From Marinilongibacter aquaticus (lineage in GTDB: Bacteria > Bacteroidota > Bacteroidia > Cytophagales > Spirosomataceae): DNA of 64,000 nucleotides. Numbering within the stretch: position 1 is the first letter of the stretch; each line of letters begins with the position of its first letter. Positions 63,701 through 64,000 of this stretch are shown here, piece by piece. Made by a program: the position numbers and the translations under genes. The notes under the pieces are model-generated. The model was given only the letters and a program-made list of their open reading frames with translations. It had not been told where the DNA came from and did no database searches. The DNA lies in NCBI RefSeq assembly GCF_020149935.1, contig NZ_CP083757.1:1488001-1552000 (forward strand), in the 5' to 3' direction.

Positions 63701-64000
63701 CAAGTGGCGGGTTGGGCAATGCATACACTTTGAGCAGTACCGTTTGCGACAACAGCGTTCCACAATCGGAACGCACACGGCAAAAGAGTGATTTTCCATC
63801 CAAATCCAGAGACACATTTTGCAAGGTTAAAACTGCCGCATCTTCGCCCACTGCCTGTCCATCAAGCAACCATTCGTAGTACAAATCGCCTGAGCCCGTT
63901 GCTTCGATACCGAATTGCACATCGCCGCCCATGCAAACAGATTTACTTTCCAAATCTGAAAGAATTTGGGTCTTCGGACGAACCTGTAAATGAGCATTTG
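57693..64000 (-). CDS. giant Ig-like/PKD-like T9SS-secreted protein, 5' end outside window
   Basis: The reading frame is open to the right edge; at least 2,100 residues are seen. It is built of repeated beta-sandwich units of two sorts: Ig-like units (QSVCIGDSVWF...YEWQRR) and shorter PKD-like units (C-x-GD-x-V-x-L-x-A...W-x-DG...Y-x2-C). Cysteines pair within units. The C-terminus is a type A T9SS sorting domain (CAVFPNPVVRGQKLHF, GIYLFKVMDAQGKVCVKRV). It should be secreted and attached to the surface as an adhesin or filament. It overlaps the SulP start. Confidence 0.85.
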   Translation of the reverse strand, partial: NAHLQVRPKTQILSDLESKSVCMGGDVQFGIEATGSGDLYYEWLLDGQAVGEDAAVLTLQNVSLDLDGKSLFCRVRSDCGTLLSQTVLLKVYALPNPPLVQNWHFCENTEASALTAEPDAGNTLLWYGQNENGGLAEHDAPIPETDIAGAFSFFVSQVDANACESPRTPVQVFVDTAIVGDLVTSQSLICPQGNLNNTVAIHAEAEGGSGLYTYQWIVNDEQIDEAESILTLDKAAEVKALIFSGTCSTSVSVTIEAAEMSNPKGPDFSVDGLPAPFAFCPHSDIELVASTGQNSAQVFWYLGENEEAAFHLGEKLLLEDIAEKQSYYAAYREEFPFITCETQRSFVLLDTLENPRVEYTIKPEVCTGDQSGSIVLIPKTDNLPYQYRLNNFPVQSSGTFEGLAAGAYSIEISNAQSCTHILEIQVPLAENPSFVNQPLDQINCKGNTVHFTASAEGEAFYQWQRKAFDGSWSDLPDGLTDDLKISNIGNSENPHLSQYRVILNPGNCQIISDSASLFVNEFVGRLDDQSVCIGDSVWFHPPDFRGIAMHYEWQRRDIESGIWASVQNGTEPDLLIYPVTATEENAAYRIRIDFDKGEGTSCIETSDLGKLLVPVIEPTNLSGNQEICFGERAVLSAEGCNGEVFWSDGQTGEEIVVSPSANTVYKAKCRLDNCERDAENTVEITVRPGVEAPVLSLLSDQICTGDSATLSAGNCEGQIVWNTGETTEEIKVRPLKMEFYWAKCFLDSCSSPNSDTLEIEGFPLLEAGVIETLSVKNCAGYNPPEIGNLESPKGGKGALHFQWEVDELCQGIWKELADEEGLTFNPGSLYETNCFRRRAEDACGNRVYSNVSELEIAKDPLVEVMAENPILCSGDSLHLQAHIIGGQGLCGLQWQQNVKSGAATSNYWENVNFSDTLVSIPPMENTQAESVWVYFRAVYDCEASACNKAVSEAVAVEVLPTNKVQLSFQDSTVCQGNAVTLEAMGCGGTLTWEDGFVGEKRVVVADSSVIYRVFCDGDCGQYSAQAAIDVREGLPQPKSLTAAMAVQPDSVQFMAEGENLKWYAGEFDTESLKSVPVVNETGEYTFWVSQSDGYCESPRLAVHTQIYPQLAILSEAEDQYDCEGNSVSFALEAEGAGEVQYQWKRKRPEESEFVNLSDEDKGIKGANNAVLRVYGVGNEANPDGSEFVCVVEDSLGKISSKNYVLHANVIDHTLPNFDACIGDDFEIDLFNNLKITGDVLSYQWQVRDDVVGEWHDLEADPWVISGVKTSRLSIKNIQPWHSRKYRCAIEFNTGGFVCVKNTDQTKVSVGVYPNRPPDLAVDYCQGKRTKKLSFNAKPYDDMWYDSDRADAVGTSTTPKPDSNIPGEFVYWFAAESDEGCASPKAKYVVRIHPTPDLPKSTTPAFVMEGDTLEFSALGANLTWYFSRTGRKYQLADPRYWKVDQYEHWVSQTSAYGCEGPRSLIWGEVRGRLGLKEPLANLGDCEGNSITFRAKGKGEGPLSYRWQKRRPTDSSFVFVEQAFDSDLKIEDVGGEEFPENTAIRVLLSDTTGHEFVSDPALVLVNKIEGRIGDQVYCGSGFWVPDTTGLWIHGVVEEYQLQRQEGNKWITLASSETIRFMIEDGQIDSFADFRIRVVFKAEKSSSCARSTVEFHFRMAERPEAPETLTREVCQYASLTPRKLGLPESQKYVWFSAVDTSMVVQQLDEPSIENTTDTLFWYATLSAEGCKSDLTPARFIVKPSERLNLPSLEKAYCRFEEPEILEYPFADSLVWFVDAELDSQLVERPWVVKDSLDTFKYWLAKPLANGCMTNPTNVCVDVEHCYLKKEEALLDSCLTLTIDSLSTYAWHYFHTDNGRIVLGVNTRGQRIDSLQLRFSLDENEYFADEYERYYLPRIFSLEAEKNLKDSIDVRVFFDAEELDDYARLFPRKDSDEGFFQGYTLVSKDDFCEGILQRSEALGSPQMPKLARDSTRSIAFSLGKWGHFAVSSTLDSLTDEEQQLVNETDTDDKGLLDLSIRRPCAVFPNPVVRGQKLHFLFDGKPPFDIEVFDKRGEIHIIGMSGHPESSVKLDFGGIFREGIYLFKVMDAQGKVCVKRVAIESD

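Overview
The window is chromosomal DNA of a Bacteroidota bacterium, most likely a Cytophagales member. The support is: Bacteroidota-type promoters (TAnnTTTG -7 boxes) and few Shine-Dalgarno sites; type IX secretion (T9SS) C-terminal sorting domains on two large exported proteins; a GldD gliding lipoprotein; an ExbB-ExbD-ExbD-TonB block; and a short NuoG. The order comes from gene content and is an inference; I make no species call. I found no tRNA, rRNA, CRISPR array, transposase or integrase.

Layout. 1-2968: truncated globin (left edge), then metX and metY on the minus strand under a SAM-I riboswitch. 2991-7557: gcvP-pabB-pabC operon. 7638-8681: exported M28 peptidase. 9035-15040: ExbB/ExbD/ExbD/TonB, a small membrane protein, a PstS-like lipoprotein and a TPR protein. 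15142-16721: adk and obgE. 16914-19202: T9SS-secreted SGNH/CE6-type esterase. 19271-28861: nuoABCDEF, a membrane-anchored SGNH hydrolase, nuoGHIJ and a GNAT gene; nuoK-N are absent here. 28948-35864: gamma-carbonic anhydrase, CdsA, GldD, LytTR, ABC-F, DedA and LpxH-like genes. 35986-41738: TetR-controlled export operon (LolA-fold protein, two FtsX-like permeases, LolD-like ATPase, outer-membrane barrel). 41741-46546: GT-C membrane protein, exported RraA-like protein, Tat-exported enolase-superfamily enzyme and DinB protein. 46899-50251: two PspC miniproteins, an IscA-type protein and a BlaI/BlaR1 pair. 50342-53484: a uracil-DNA glycosylase gene whose 3' end is duplicated around an AT-rich three-gene module. 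53541-55154: sulfatase lipoprotein. 55255-64000: a small protein, a SulP transporter with a long C-terminal extension, and a giant cysteine-rich Ig-like T9SS protein running off the right edge.

How the genes work together. metY/metX make homocysteine and methionine and are switched off by SAM through what looks like a translational riboswitch. gcvP feeds one-carbon units to tetrahydrofolate while pabB/pabC make the folate precursor PABA. The TonB block energises outer-membrane uptake and complex I supplies the proton-motive force. The TetR operon looks like a complete inner-to-outer-membrane lipid or lipoprotein exporter.

The observations most worth following are (1) the module inserted at the 3' end of the glycosylase gene with an 81-bp near-perfect direct repeat and a 31-codon remnant that still ends in frame; (2) the SGNH hydrolase coupled inside the complex I operon, which also lacks nuoK-N; (3) the three-way complementary 7-mer downstream of the SAM-I aptamer; and (4) the BlaR1-like protease that replaces the usual sensor domain with a coiled coil and a Pro/Lys tail.
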